From Planctomycetia bacterium (GTDB lineage Bacteria; Planctomycetota; Planctomycetia; Pirellulales; Thermoguttaceae), in the NCBI GenBank assembly GCA_030539295.1, contig JAUNSJ010000004.1, positions 120,589 to 184,588 on the forward strand: a DNA stretch of 64,000 bases, written 5' to 3'. The notes under the pieces were generated by a model. That model was not told the DNA's origin. It did not search any database and saw only the letters and a list, made by a program, of their open reading frames with translations. Position numbers and translations under genes: made by a program. This document shows positions 19,391-27,283 of the stretch, in pieces; within the stretch, counting starts at the first letter, position 1; each line of letters begins with the position of its first letter.

Positions 19391-19419
19391 TGGAAAAAAA
19401 GGGGAACTGGCGTTATAAT
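19391..19419 (+). promoter_or_regulatory. Possible promoter before the LplT-Aas fusion
   Basis: TGGAAA (19391-19396) and a perfect TATAAT (19414-19419) are 17 bases apart, 99 bases before the ATG at 19518. The -35 box matches at four of six positions. Confidence 0.45.
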
Positions 19420-19517
19420 AGGGAACGCTCGGAGACGGCGTGGTCAGCACGCTTGTCCCGTTTCCCTCGAACCATGAAACGCAGCCGCGAAGAACCCCAT
19501 GAGCCAATATAAGTATA

Positions 19518-22500
19518 ATGGATAAGATAGCAGAAATAACCGAAAAAGAGAGTTTAAAAGGTCGATTATGGACCAAGAGCTTTATTGCGCTGTTGATAAC
19601 GCAGTTTTTAGTTTCGCTCAATGACAATATATTCCGCTGGTTGATTGTTCCGATCGGGAAATGCGCGGTCGGCTGGAGTGACTCGCCGGACTTGATACGG
19701 ACGGCAGGTGCGTTGGCGTTTCTTGTGCCTTTTCTTGCCTTTACGAGCTATGCCGGTTATGTAACCGACCGGTATGACCGCCGCGGAGTTATAATCTGGT
19801 GCAAAATCGCGGAAATCATTATTATGGTCTTTGGGACGGTGGCCATTTTATCGCAATCGGTTCCATTTATGTTGGTTATGCTGTTTTTAATGGGCGCGCA
19901 AAGTGCGTTTTTTAGTCCGGCGAAATACAGTGCGTTGCCATCGCTCGTGCCGCATTCCCGGATTACGGAAGCCAACGGCTACTACTCTATGACGACCATG
20001 ATAGCCTGTATTGCGGGCCAGCTTTTGGGAGGTATTCTGTTTGTCTGGACGACGTTTTCGCCGGAGAGTCCTGTGGAAGGGACAGGCGGCATGGCTCTGT
20101 GGCCGGTCTGGGCGGGCGTTTTAATAGGAGTATCGGTGGCGGGTTTGATTGCGAGTCTGTTTGTGCCGTCGATGCCGTCGGTGGACAGAACGATACGGTT
20201 TCCGTGGAATCCTTTTTTGCAAACGTATAAAGACCTTGGCTTTTTATTTCGTCACCGGTATCTCTTTTGGGTGGCGTTGGGGAGCGCGTTTTTTTGGGGG
20301 CTGGGCGCTTTGGCCCAACTCAATATCGACAAGTTTGCGACCGAGATACTGCATGTACGGCAGGATTACGCGATGAGTCTGCTCGTGGCGCTGACGCTGG
20401 GACTGGCTGGAGGTGCCTTGCTGGCGGGGCGTCTGTCGCGAGGTAAAGTGGAAATGGGGCTATCGCCGATTGGAGCGATGGCGTTGGTTCTTTTTGCCTT
20501 GATACTGTCGTTTACGCCTATGGTTGCGATTCCGGCTGGGGCGCATGTGGCGTCACCGCTGACGTTTGGGTTCCTGTTTGGCGCGGTCGGACTCTTCTGT
20601 ATGGGTATGTCGGCCGGGATGTATGACATACCGCTGATGACGACGTTGCAGACGGAGAGTCCTGCGGCGTCGCGCGGACGTATTCTGGCCGCGAGTAATT
20701 TTTATTCTTTTAGTGGCATGGCGATTTTTTCGCTGATGCAGGGCGTGCTGGCCATGCCGGCGAGTGTGGGACTGCCGCTGCCGGGTTTGTCGGCGAACGG
20801 GATTTGGCTCTTTTGTGCCCTGATTTCGATTCCGGTCTGCCTTGCCGCGGGTTATTTCCTGTTCATACCACTGTTGCGTGTGCTCGTTTCCTTTTGGCTG
20901 AATTTGGTTTATCGTCCGCGGATTATCGATGCGTTTCGTGTACCGGAAACAGGTCCTGCTCTGCTGGTCAGTAACCATGTGAGCTATCTGGACGCCCTTC
21001 TGATTTATTGCAGTTGCCACCGGAATATCCGGTTCATTGCTCATGCCGACTACGTTCCGAAATGTTTTCCCGCTTATGTGGCGAAGAGAACAGGCCTGAT
21101 TACGATCATACCTGGTAACCGGAAATCGATCGTGCAGATGGTGCGAACGGCGCGTGAGGCGCTTGCGCAGGGCGAGGTTGTGGCGATTTTTCCGGAAGGA
21201 GCGATAACGCGAACGGGTCAGCTGCGCGCGTTTGAGCCGGGGTTCCTGTCGATACTGAAGGGGCATGACGACGTTCCGGTCATTCCGGTCTTTATAGGCG
21301 GGACGTGGGGGAGTTGGTTCGCTTACGGTAAGACGCCGGGCAATCGTGGTCGTATTCGTCAGCGTATGACGGTGGCTTTTGGCGAGCCGATTTATCGTCC
21401 GCGTGACGCGCAGCAGGTCCAGCACAAAGTCGCGGAGTTGGGCGTGGACGCGATGGACCCCTGGCGATTTCCGAATGACCCGCATATCCCGGTGCCAGCG
21501 CGGAGTATGATACGCAATTGCCATCGTTTTCCGCGACTGTTCCGTATTGCCGATTCCACCGGTTTGGAATTGAACGGACGCCAGACGCTACTGCGCTCCC
21601 TTGTACTGCGGCGTATCTTGCGTCGCGTGCTCGGGCCGGACGAGCGTCATGTGGGCCTGCTCATTCCGACTTCTGTTGGTGGGGTTTTGGCTAATGCCGC
21701 TCTTGTGCTGGACCGTCGCGTGCCGGTCAATATGAACTTTACGTTTAGTAACGAGACGAACAACTACTGCCTGCATTTGGCAGGGATCAAGAAGATTCTG
21801 ACGACGAAACGGCTTTTACAGCGTCTTCCGAATCTCAAGCTGGACGCGGAATTTATTGTTCTGGAAGATATTTTGCCGCAGGCTCGGCTGGGTGATAAGC
21901 TGGTCGGTGCTTTGGAAGCCTTTTTGCCGGCCTGGCTTTTGGAACGGCTGCTCGGCCTGACGCAGGTGCGGCAGGATGACCTGAATACCATTGTCTTTAC
22001 GTCCGGTTCGACGGGAACACCGAAGGGCGTGATGCTGACCCACAGCAACATCATGGCGAACATAGAAAGTTTTACGGAGCTGTATCGAATTGGTCCGCAA
22101 GACCGGTTGTTGGCCACGCTCCCACTGTTTCATTCTTACGGGTATTCGACGACGACGTGGTTCCCTTTAGTGCATTCGGTGAGTTGCGCCTATCATTTCA
22201 GTCCGCTCGACAGTAAAGCCATAGGCGAGCTTGGTAAGAAGTATCGGCCAACGATCCTGGCGTCGACGCCGACGTTCTTTCGGAACTATTTGCGTCGGTG
22301 TCCGAAAGAATGTTTTGAATCGGTAACAGGGCCGGTAACCGGGGCGGAAAAACTGCCGGCGGAACTGGTGGAAAAATGGAAAGAGAAATATGGCACGGAC
22401 CTTGTGGAAGGATTTGGCGTCACGGAACTGTCGCCGGTTCTCAGTTGCAATATAGTCCCGCCGCGATGGCCTGATTCGTACCATGTGTACGCCAAGCCCG

Positions 22501-23111
22501 GTTCGGTTGGAATTCCAAGTGCAAGTTTTGTTGTGCGTATTACGGACCTGACGACCGGGGAAGAACTTCCGGCGAATCAAGAAGGAATGCTTGAAGTCAA
22601 GGGCGCGTCGGTCATGAAAGGCTATTATGGTGACCCGGAACGAACGAAAGCCGCGTTTCATGACGGATGGTATATTACGGGCGATATAGCGAAACTGGAT
22701 GAGGACGGCTTTATTTTCATAACGGGCCGCGAATCGCGCATGTCGAAAATTGGTGGCGAAATGGTGCCGCATATTCTCATTGAGGAGCGGCTGACAAAAA
22801 TCATCGCCGATGCGGAGAAAGCAGCGGGCGTGACCGACGAGCCCAGTGGCGATGAGAGTCCGCTCATTCCGTTGGTCGTAACGAGTGTCCCCGACGAGAT
22901 CAAAGGCGAAAAAATCGTCGTACTCTATACGCACATGCCGTTTACTCCGGAAGAGATGTGCAAGCGTCTGCTAAGTTCGGGCTGTCCTCCCTTGTGGGTC
23001 CCGCACCACGCGAATTTTCGTCAAATCGACGTTATTCCCCTGCTCGGAACCGGCAAGCTGAACCTTAAAGCCATAAAAGACAAGGCGCTGGAACTGTACG
23101 CCGAAAAATAA
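19518..23111 (+). CDS. aas: LplT-like transporter / acyltransferase / acyl-ACP synthetase fusion
   Basis: The 1197-residue protein joins three functions. Residues about 15-440 are a major-facilitator transporter with 10-12 helices (LPLT type). Residues about 450-660 are a PlsC acyltransferase with NHVSYLD near 484 and FPEGAITRTG. Residues about 680-1197 are an AMP-forming acyl-activating enzyme with FTSGSTGTPKGVMLTHSN near 827, VTGAEKLP and GWYITGDIAKLDEDGF. In E. coli the separate proteins LplT and Aas import 2-acyl lysophospholipids into the inner leaflet and re-acylate them. The fusion would couple flipping and re-acylation in one membrane protein. No clear ribosome site precedes the ATG. 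Confidence 0.92.
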   Translation: MDKIAEITEKESLKGRLWTKSFIALLITQFLVSLNDNIFRWLIVPIGKCAVGWSDSPDLIRTAGALAFLVPFLAFTSYAGYVTDRYDRRGVIIWCKIAEIIIMVFGTVAILSQSVPFMLVMLFLMGAQSAFFSPAKYSALPSLVPHSRITEANGYYSMTTMIACIAGQLLGGILFVWTTFSPESPVEGTGGMALWPVWAGVLIGVSVAGLIASLFVPSMPSVDRTIRFPWNPFLQTYKDLGFLFRHRYLFWVALGSAFFWGLGALAQLNIDKFATEILHVRQDYAMSLLVALTLGLAGGALLAGRLSRGKVEMGLSPIGAMALVLFALILSFTPMVAIPAGAHVASPLTFGFLFGAVGLFCMGMSAGMYDIPLMTTLQTESPAASRGRILAASNFYSFSGMAIFSLMQGVLAMPASVGLPLPGLSANGIWLFCALISIPVCLAAGYFLFIPLLRVLVSFWLNLVYRPRIIDAFRVPETGPALLVSNHVSYLDALLIYCSCHRNIRFIAHADYVPKCFPAYVAKRTGLITIIPGNRKSIVQMVRTAREALAQGEVVAIFPEGAITRTGQLRAFEPGFLSILKGHDDVPVIPVFIGGTWGSWFAYGKTPGNRGRIRQRMTVAFGEPIYRPRDAQQVQHKVAELGVDAMDPWRFPNDPHIPVPARSMIRNCHRFPRLFRIADSTGLELNGRQTLLRSLVLRRILRRVLGPDERHVGLLIPTSVGGVLANAALVLDRRVPVNMNFTFSNETNNYCLHLAGIKKILTTKRLLQRLPNLKLDAEFIVLEDILPQARLGDKLVGALEAFLPAWLLERLLGLTQVRQDDLNTIVFTSGSTGTPKGVMLTHSNIMANIESFTELYRIGPQDRLLATLPLFHSYGYSTTTWFPLVHSVSCAYHFSPLDSKAIGELGKKYRPTILASTPTFFRNYLRRCPKECFESVTGPVTGAEKLPAELVEKWKEKYGTDLVEGFGVTELSPVLSCNIVPPRWPDSYHVYAKPGSVGIPSASFVVRITDLTTGEELPANQEGMLEVKGASVMKGYYGDPERTKAAFHDGWYITGDIAKLDEDGFIFITGRESRMSKIGGEMVPHILIEERLTKIIADAEKAAGVTDEPSGDESPLIPLVVTSVPDEIKGEKIVVLYTHMPFTPEEMCKRLLSSGCPPLWVPHHANFRQIDVIPLLGTGKLNLKAIKDKALELYAEK

Positions 23112-23193
23112 GATTGTGCGGGATCTTCGCATTTCCTTTCCAGCGAAACCGAGAGGATCCTGTAACGAGACAAATATCAACAGAAAGAATAAG

Positions 23194-24294
23194 ATGACCC
23201 TATCAAAAGTCTATTTCACAAATTTTCATACGACGCCGCGTGAAAATATTTTGCAAAAATTGGGACGACTCATGAAGCGTGCCGGATTCGACAAGATTCA
23301 TTTTGCCAATCGGTTTGCGGCGATTAAGATCCATTTCGGAGAGGCGGGAAACCTTGCCTTTTGTCGTCCGAATTATATTAAGGTTATTGTCGACCAGGTG
23401 CGAGCCAATGGCGGTGATGCTTTTCTGACCGATTGCAATACGCTCTATGTGGGTAAGCGGAAAAACGCATTGGACCATTTGGCAACGGCCTACGAAAACG
23501 GATTCACACCGTTCTCTACCGGATGCCATATCCTTATCGGCGACGGATTAAAAGGTATTGATGACGTTTCTGTGCCGGTCAATGGACGATACGTGAAAGA
23601 GGCGAAAATAGGACGCGCTATCGTCGATTCCGATATTCTTATTACGGTCACGCACTTTAAAATGCACGAGCTGGTAGGAGTTGGCGGAACGATTAAAAAT
23701 ATTGGAATGGGTTGCGGTTCGCGTGCGGGCAAGATGGAGATGCACTCCAGCGGAAAACCGACTGTGGACCAAAACGTCTGTATTGGTTGTGGGTCGTGCG
23801 TCAAGAATTGTGCCCACAATGCCATAACCGTAACGAAAAAGAAGGCGGCCATCGACCATGCGAAATGCGTGGGTTGCGGACGCTGTATCGGCTCATGTCC
23901 CGTCGACGCGGCGCAGCCGGATTTCGACGCCGCCTTTGAAATTACATGCCACAAAATTGTGGAGTATACGAAAGCGGCCTTGAGCGACAAGCCGGCGTTT
24001 CATCTCTCGTTTTTGTGCGATATTTCCCCCTTCTGCGATTGCCATAGCGAAAATGATATTCCGGTCGTGCCCAATATTGGCATACTGGCCTCTTTTGACC
24101 CCGTTGCCATAGACGTTGCGGCGACCGACCTGGTGAATAACCAGAAAGTTACCGCCGGCAGTATCCTCGACGGAAAGAAGACGACCGGCGACTATTTCCA
24201 CGACGTGCATCCGACCACGAACTGGCGCGCGGTTACGGATTACGCGGTGGAATTCGGACTCGGGTCGGACAAGTATGAATTGATAGAAATTTAG
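23194..24294 (+). CDS. DUF362 protein with two 4Fe-4S clusters
   Basis: The 366-residue protein has an N-terminal DUF362 domain (AIKIHFGEAGNLAF, VTHFKMHELVGVGGTIKNIG) with a ferredoxin insert near residues 190-235 holding two CxxCxxCxxxC motifs: CIGCGSCVKNC and CVGCGRCIGSCP. The DUF362 fold resumes to the C-terminus. Such proteins are common in anaerobes, and their substrate is unknown. The start at 23194 is chosen as the ATG beginning MTLSKVYFTNFH; an upstream in-frame ATG at 23116 would add 26 poorly conserved residues. It lies 82 bases after the Aas fusion and may share its transcript. Confidence 0.85.
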   Translation: MTLSKVYFTNFHTTPRENILQKLGRLMKRAGFDKIHFANRFAAIKIHFGEAGNLAFCRPNYIKVIVDQVRANGGDAFLTDCNTLYVGKRKNALDHLATAYENGFTPFSTGCHILIGDGLKGIDDVSVPVNGRYVKEAKIGRAIVDSDILITVTHFKMHELVGVGGTIKNIGMGCGSRAGKMEMHSSGKPTVDQNVCIGCGSCVKNCAHNAITVTKKKAAIDHAKCVGCGRCIGSCPVDAAQPDFDAAFEITCHKIVEYTKAALSDKPAFHLSFLCDISPFCDCHSENDIPVVPNIGILASFDPVAIDVAATDLVNNQKVTAGSILDGKKTTGDYFHDVHPTTNWRAVTDYAVEFGLGSDKYELIEI

Positions 24295-24668
24295 CGGAAC
24301 GATTTTGCTCCTGCCCGCAATTGTGTACGAGTTAAACGTGCGGCGCTGTCTTTTGTTGTGGCCCTGTGCTGCCCTTACAGGGCGTGGTTTTATTAGGGTA
24401 TCATTGACCCGGGGAACGTCGAAATACGTAGTATTTCTCCTTACCCCGGGCTATAATGTGCTGGCCTTACAGGCCGCCGCGGAATGGCGGTGCTGGGTAC
24501 ATGGCGAATCCGTTGCACCTTGGCAGAGCAAGTTTTTTCGTTAATATTGTTGCTGGGGCGTGACCCGCGAAGAGGGCGTGATCTGACGCTCGACAACCCA
24601 TTTCGTTTGCTCATTGTGTGTAATTTGTCTGTTATCGCAATCCGATTTGGCTCGCACCCAGGCTCGGG
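24295..24668. other. Convergent intergenic region with hairpin array
   Basis: These 374 bases lie between two convergent genes. Within 24361-24490 there are four consecutive palindromes, listed as a separate repeat entry. The remaining part (24500-24668) shows no clear structure. Frames through the region look like translated palindromes and carry no family signature, so no gene is called. Confidence 0.55.
24361..24490. repeat. Array of four intergenic hairpins, possible interspersed repeat element
   Basis: Four inverted repeats follow each other. GCCCTGT/ACAGGGC is at 24361-24383. CCCGGGG/CCCCGGG at 24408-24450 encloses a second perfect stem GAAATAC-gta-GTATTTC (24421-24437). GGCCT-tac... 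AGGCC is at 24463-24475, and CCGCC/GGCGG at 24474-24490. The stems are GC-rich, closely spaced and not followed by T tracts, so they do not look like one simple terminator. Arrays of this kind resemble dispersed palindromic elements (REP/MITE-like). Whether copies exist elsewhere cannot be told from this window. Both flanking genes end here, so readthrough control is another possibility. Confidence 0.55.
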
Positions 24669-25229
24669 TTATTTTGTTGGCTTGGTCGCGGAGTCCTCGG
24701 GGAAGAAGAGTTCGTCGACAGCGGGGCCAACGTCCAGCGTTGCGGAGGAGGAGCCGGAGGTCGTTACGGTCAGGTCGGTCGTCTCTTCTGTCCCGTACTT
24801 CCTGGCGACGTAGCAGTGAGTGGGCCGATATTCCTTTTCACGGTTGGCGGTCCATTCCTCATAGGCACGGGCATTGGCGACTTCCGGGTCTTCTCCAGGC
24901 TTCGGTTCACCACCGGGTGCGGTCTCGCCGTACTTACTGGGCGTGGCAACTTCTTTTACAACCACGACTTTGAATTCGCCGTCGGGTACACCGCGATAGC
25001 TTTGTGTGGAGAGTGCGGCCTTACCGGTAGCGTCGGTCTTACCGGCAATAACGTAGGGCACGGCATTGGAATGGAGGAAGACGGTTGCGCCTTCCAGAGG
25101 CGCTCCCTCTTGCGTTATGGTAATATCAAACGGCTTCAGAGGCGGCATCCCGTCCGGAAGCGAGTTTGACCCGCAGCCGAGGAATACGCTGGCCAGGAAC
25201 GTCAACAGAATCGCGAAATATTTTTTCAT
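24669..25229 (-). CDS. Lipoprotein with CarboxypepD_reg-like domain
   Basis: The 186-residue protein starts MKKYFAILLTFLASVFLGC with a clear lipobox (FLGC), so the mature protein begins at a lipidated cysteine. The domain reads FDITITQEGAPLEGATVFLH, then AGKTDATGKAALSTQSYRG and DGEFKVVVVKEV, the same layout as the lipoproteins at 16817 and 59420. A Pro/Gly/Glu-rich segment (GGEPKPGEDPEVANAR) and a Ser/Thr-rich tail follow. It lies 33 bases after the DUF1559 gene in the same direction. The start at 25229 fits the signal peptide better than the ATG four codons upstream. Confidence 0.8.
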   Translation of the reverse strand: MKKYFAILLTFLASVFLGCGSNSLPDGMPPLKPFDITITQEGAPLEGATVFLHSNAVPYVIAGKTDATGKAALSTQSYRGVPDGEFKVVVVKEVATPSKYGETAPGGEPKPGEDPEVANARAYEEWTANREKEYRPTHCYVARKYGTEETTDLTVTTSGSSSATLDVGPAVDELFFPEDSATKPTK

Positions 25230-25262
25230 GGTACAAAACACTTTCTGGTAAATTTTGTGTGA

Positions 25263-26622
25263 TTATAAAGCAGGAACTTCGCCGCCGTTTATGGAGCCCA
25301 AGGCCCCCCAGACGCCGTAGCCGGACGGCCCGGTACTCACGACAACTTTCGCAATACTGGTTGAGGCGGTGTTAATCGTATCGGAAATAAATCGAACGGA
25401 CCCATCGAACATGCAAACGTTACCGCCTCCAGAATGGTAACTGCTAAGCGGGGTCAGACGACGATTCGAGCACTCGCAGGCCGGGGTATTAGGTGGCAGC
25501 ATGGTCTGGAAAGTCGTGTAATCCGGAAGTGCGGAAAAGGCATAAACGCCGCCTCGGTTGGCCCAAACGGTACAGGAGGCGTCCCACTCCTTCGCGTTTC
25601 CGGTTCGATGAGCGGGATTTAAACAGGCTTTGGTAACATCGTGCCCATCAGGCGAACGCTGTTTGTTCAACCAATGGGAGTTGTCGGCGTAAGTTGAAAA
25701 GGGCCCCATCAGAAGCGTTTCTCGCACGGCGCGAACGTCTGTGGTGTGGTCGACCGTACTGTGTGTATCAGAAAAATTCTTATCAGACGTACCGCGAGTC
25801 ACTTCCCCAACGGCAATCGTATTGGAAGTTCCGTCATGAATATCGGCCAGGTTCTTACACCGCACGAGTCCAAACGCGGTTCGGCGGTTGGGCCCGCCTG
25901 TAGCCTTCTCGGTGCTACTTCCCCTAAACGCTGAGTCGCCTCCGACGATGAAATAGGTTTGTAAGCCTTCCGGCCAGTCTCCGGAACAGATCATATAACT
26001 GCGGCCAGTCATCCGCGAATTATAATACCCGGGATAGAAACGGTTCTTTTCACTGGGGCACTGCCAGGCAGGAAGCTCTTCTCCGTTGCATGGTAGATCG
26101 AGAGTGTGTGTTAACACGGAATTGCTGACCGCGTAAGCTACCGAACCGCCTGGCGCCAGTTTGGATGACGAATCGCCCTTATTATATAAATCGTAAATAT
26201 TGGCGTGTTCCATAAAGGGGAGAATGGTACAAAAGATGCTTAACCCGGAATAGGAATAGATTCGGGTAGTACCGTTACCGGCGGTACACTGTCCCACTTT
26301 TGGCAGGGAATTATGGGCGTCGTAGTAGGAGTGCAGAGCCAGGCCGAGCTGCTTGAGATTGTTCGTGCACTGGATACGTCGTGCCGCTTCCCGCGCTGCC
26401 TGAACTGCCGGCAGGAGCAGGGCAATTAAAATACCTATGATCGCTATAACGACCAGAAGTTCGACGAGAGTAAATCCGCGTGGACGTCCCGATAGAAAAG
26501 TGGAACGAGAGAAGAGATTGCGTGGGGTAGGAAAAACTAGTTGCCTATCCCCCCCCCCGCACTATTTTAACACTAAGGGCCAGATAACCAAAGTCCGTAT
26601 TCGTTTGCTGTGTTGTTTTCAT
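25263..26622 (-). CDS. DUF1559 protein, reading frame broken at a G10 tract
   Basis: The body of the gene encodes a typical DUF1559 protein: [40 protein letters not shown], then [17 protein letters not shown] and [20 protein letters not shown] at the C-terminus. In this frame no ATG, GTG or TTG lies between an upstream TAG and the GFTLVE motif. A start with a good ribosome site (GGAG, 7 bases, ATG at 26622) exists in another frame and reads [19 protein letters not shown] up to ten G, then stops at TAG. With nine G the two frames join, giving a long leader before the pilin motif. The gene is therefore off as written: phase-variable, broken, or a base-count error. It precedes a lipoprotein gene. 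Confidence 0.8.
26549..26558. repeat. Homopolymer run of ten C (G10 on the coding strand) inside the DUF1559 gene
   Basis: Ten identical bases lie between the likely start codon (26622) and the pilin-like motif. Loss of one base, or gain of two, restores one open frame from the start to the stop at 25263. Such G/C tracts are classic slippage sites in phase-variable surface genes, and also classic places for sequencing error. Confidence 0.9.
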
Positions 26623-27283
26623 GTTGCATCTCCGGTTAAAGGTGAAATTTACCACAGCTGCCGAGTAAGTAGCTGTAGAACAATAACTTAAGTCGCAGGG
26701 ACAATGCCTGACGGAAGGCGTCGTCCTGGAAGAGGCCAGGTTCGAAAGAAATAAAGAAACAGCCGAGCCAAGTTTTTTGCGATTCTTTTTCCCCCGAATA
26801 CACATACCCTCAAGCGCCATTCATTTTAAGGGAGATTCGCCCTTATGTCAATCCCCGGCTTTAATAAAACAGAAAATAATTATTTTTTGGGGAACCAGCA
26901 ACAACGAAAACGGAGTCCCATCATTGCCAAGTTACAATTGATTTGTCATTTACCCTTTACCGCCGTCCGGCTCGAAGAAAATTGCTTCGCCCATGATTTC
27001 TATGATTGCCTCTTTGGTTACGGGCCTGCAAGATCATAACAAATTAAGTGGCTTCGGTGGAAATTGCGGGTCGGGCCCGGGGAAAATCAGAATTTCCGGC
27101 AGGGGGCCTTGCAGAAAAGGCGTTTCAATAAGATAATAGGGCGGAATATCCCGTTGATGAGGGCATATTATCGTAGCCCGAATCCAACGCTGCGTGCGTC
27201 CGCACAAGATGAAACGGTTGACAGGATATTCGCCGTTTCAATGTAAACTATTAAACTGTAAGGAATTGGAGCGTAATAATCCC
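26623..27283. other. Divergent intergenic region between the DUF1559 gene and lysC
   Basis: These 661 bases hold no gene I can support. The minus-strand leader of the DUF1559 gene carries three hairpins: CCTGG/CCAGG (26725-26740), GCCT/AGGC (26706-26719) and ACAGCT/AGCTGT (26654-26676). A further perfect palindrome, TAAGGG/CCCTTA, lies at about 26827-26845. A 64-codon frame from 26845 has an AGGGAGA upstream but no recognisable sequence. The lysC promoter candidate is at 27218-27247. I saw no lysine riboswitch core. Confidence 0.45.
27218..27247 (+). promoter_or_regulatory. Possible promoter before lysC
   Basis: A perfect TTGACA (27218-27223) is followed after 18 bases by TGTAAA (27242-27247, four of six matches). 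The lysC ATG lies 37 bases further on, with AAGGAATTGGAG between. Confidence 0.45.

Noticed and set aside
24305..24544. 79-codon frame across the hairpin array
   Set aside because: It is a translation of palindromes, with no ribosome site and no family signature.
26545..26820. 91-codon minus-strand frame beginning far upstream of the DUF1559 gene
   Set aside because: Only its last 25 codons, from ATG 26622, have a ribosome site; the rest covers the hairpin leader.
26845..27039. 64-codon frame with an AGGGAGA ribosome-like site upstream
   Set aside because: The site is part of a perfect palindrome (TAAGGG/CCCTTA), the peptide has no recognisable feature, and it lies in a long divergent gap.
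27060..27283. Lysine riboswitch before lysC
   Set aside because: None of the conserved core elements was found, and the best promoter lies only about 60 bases before the ATG, too close for such an element.
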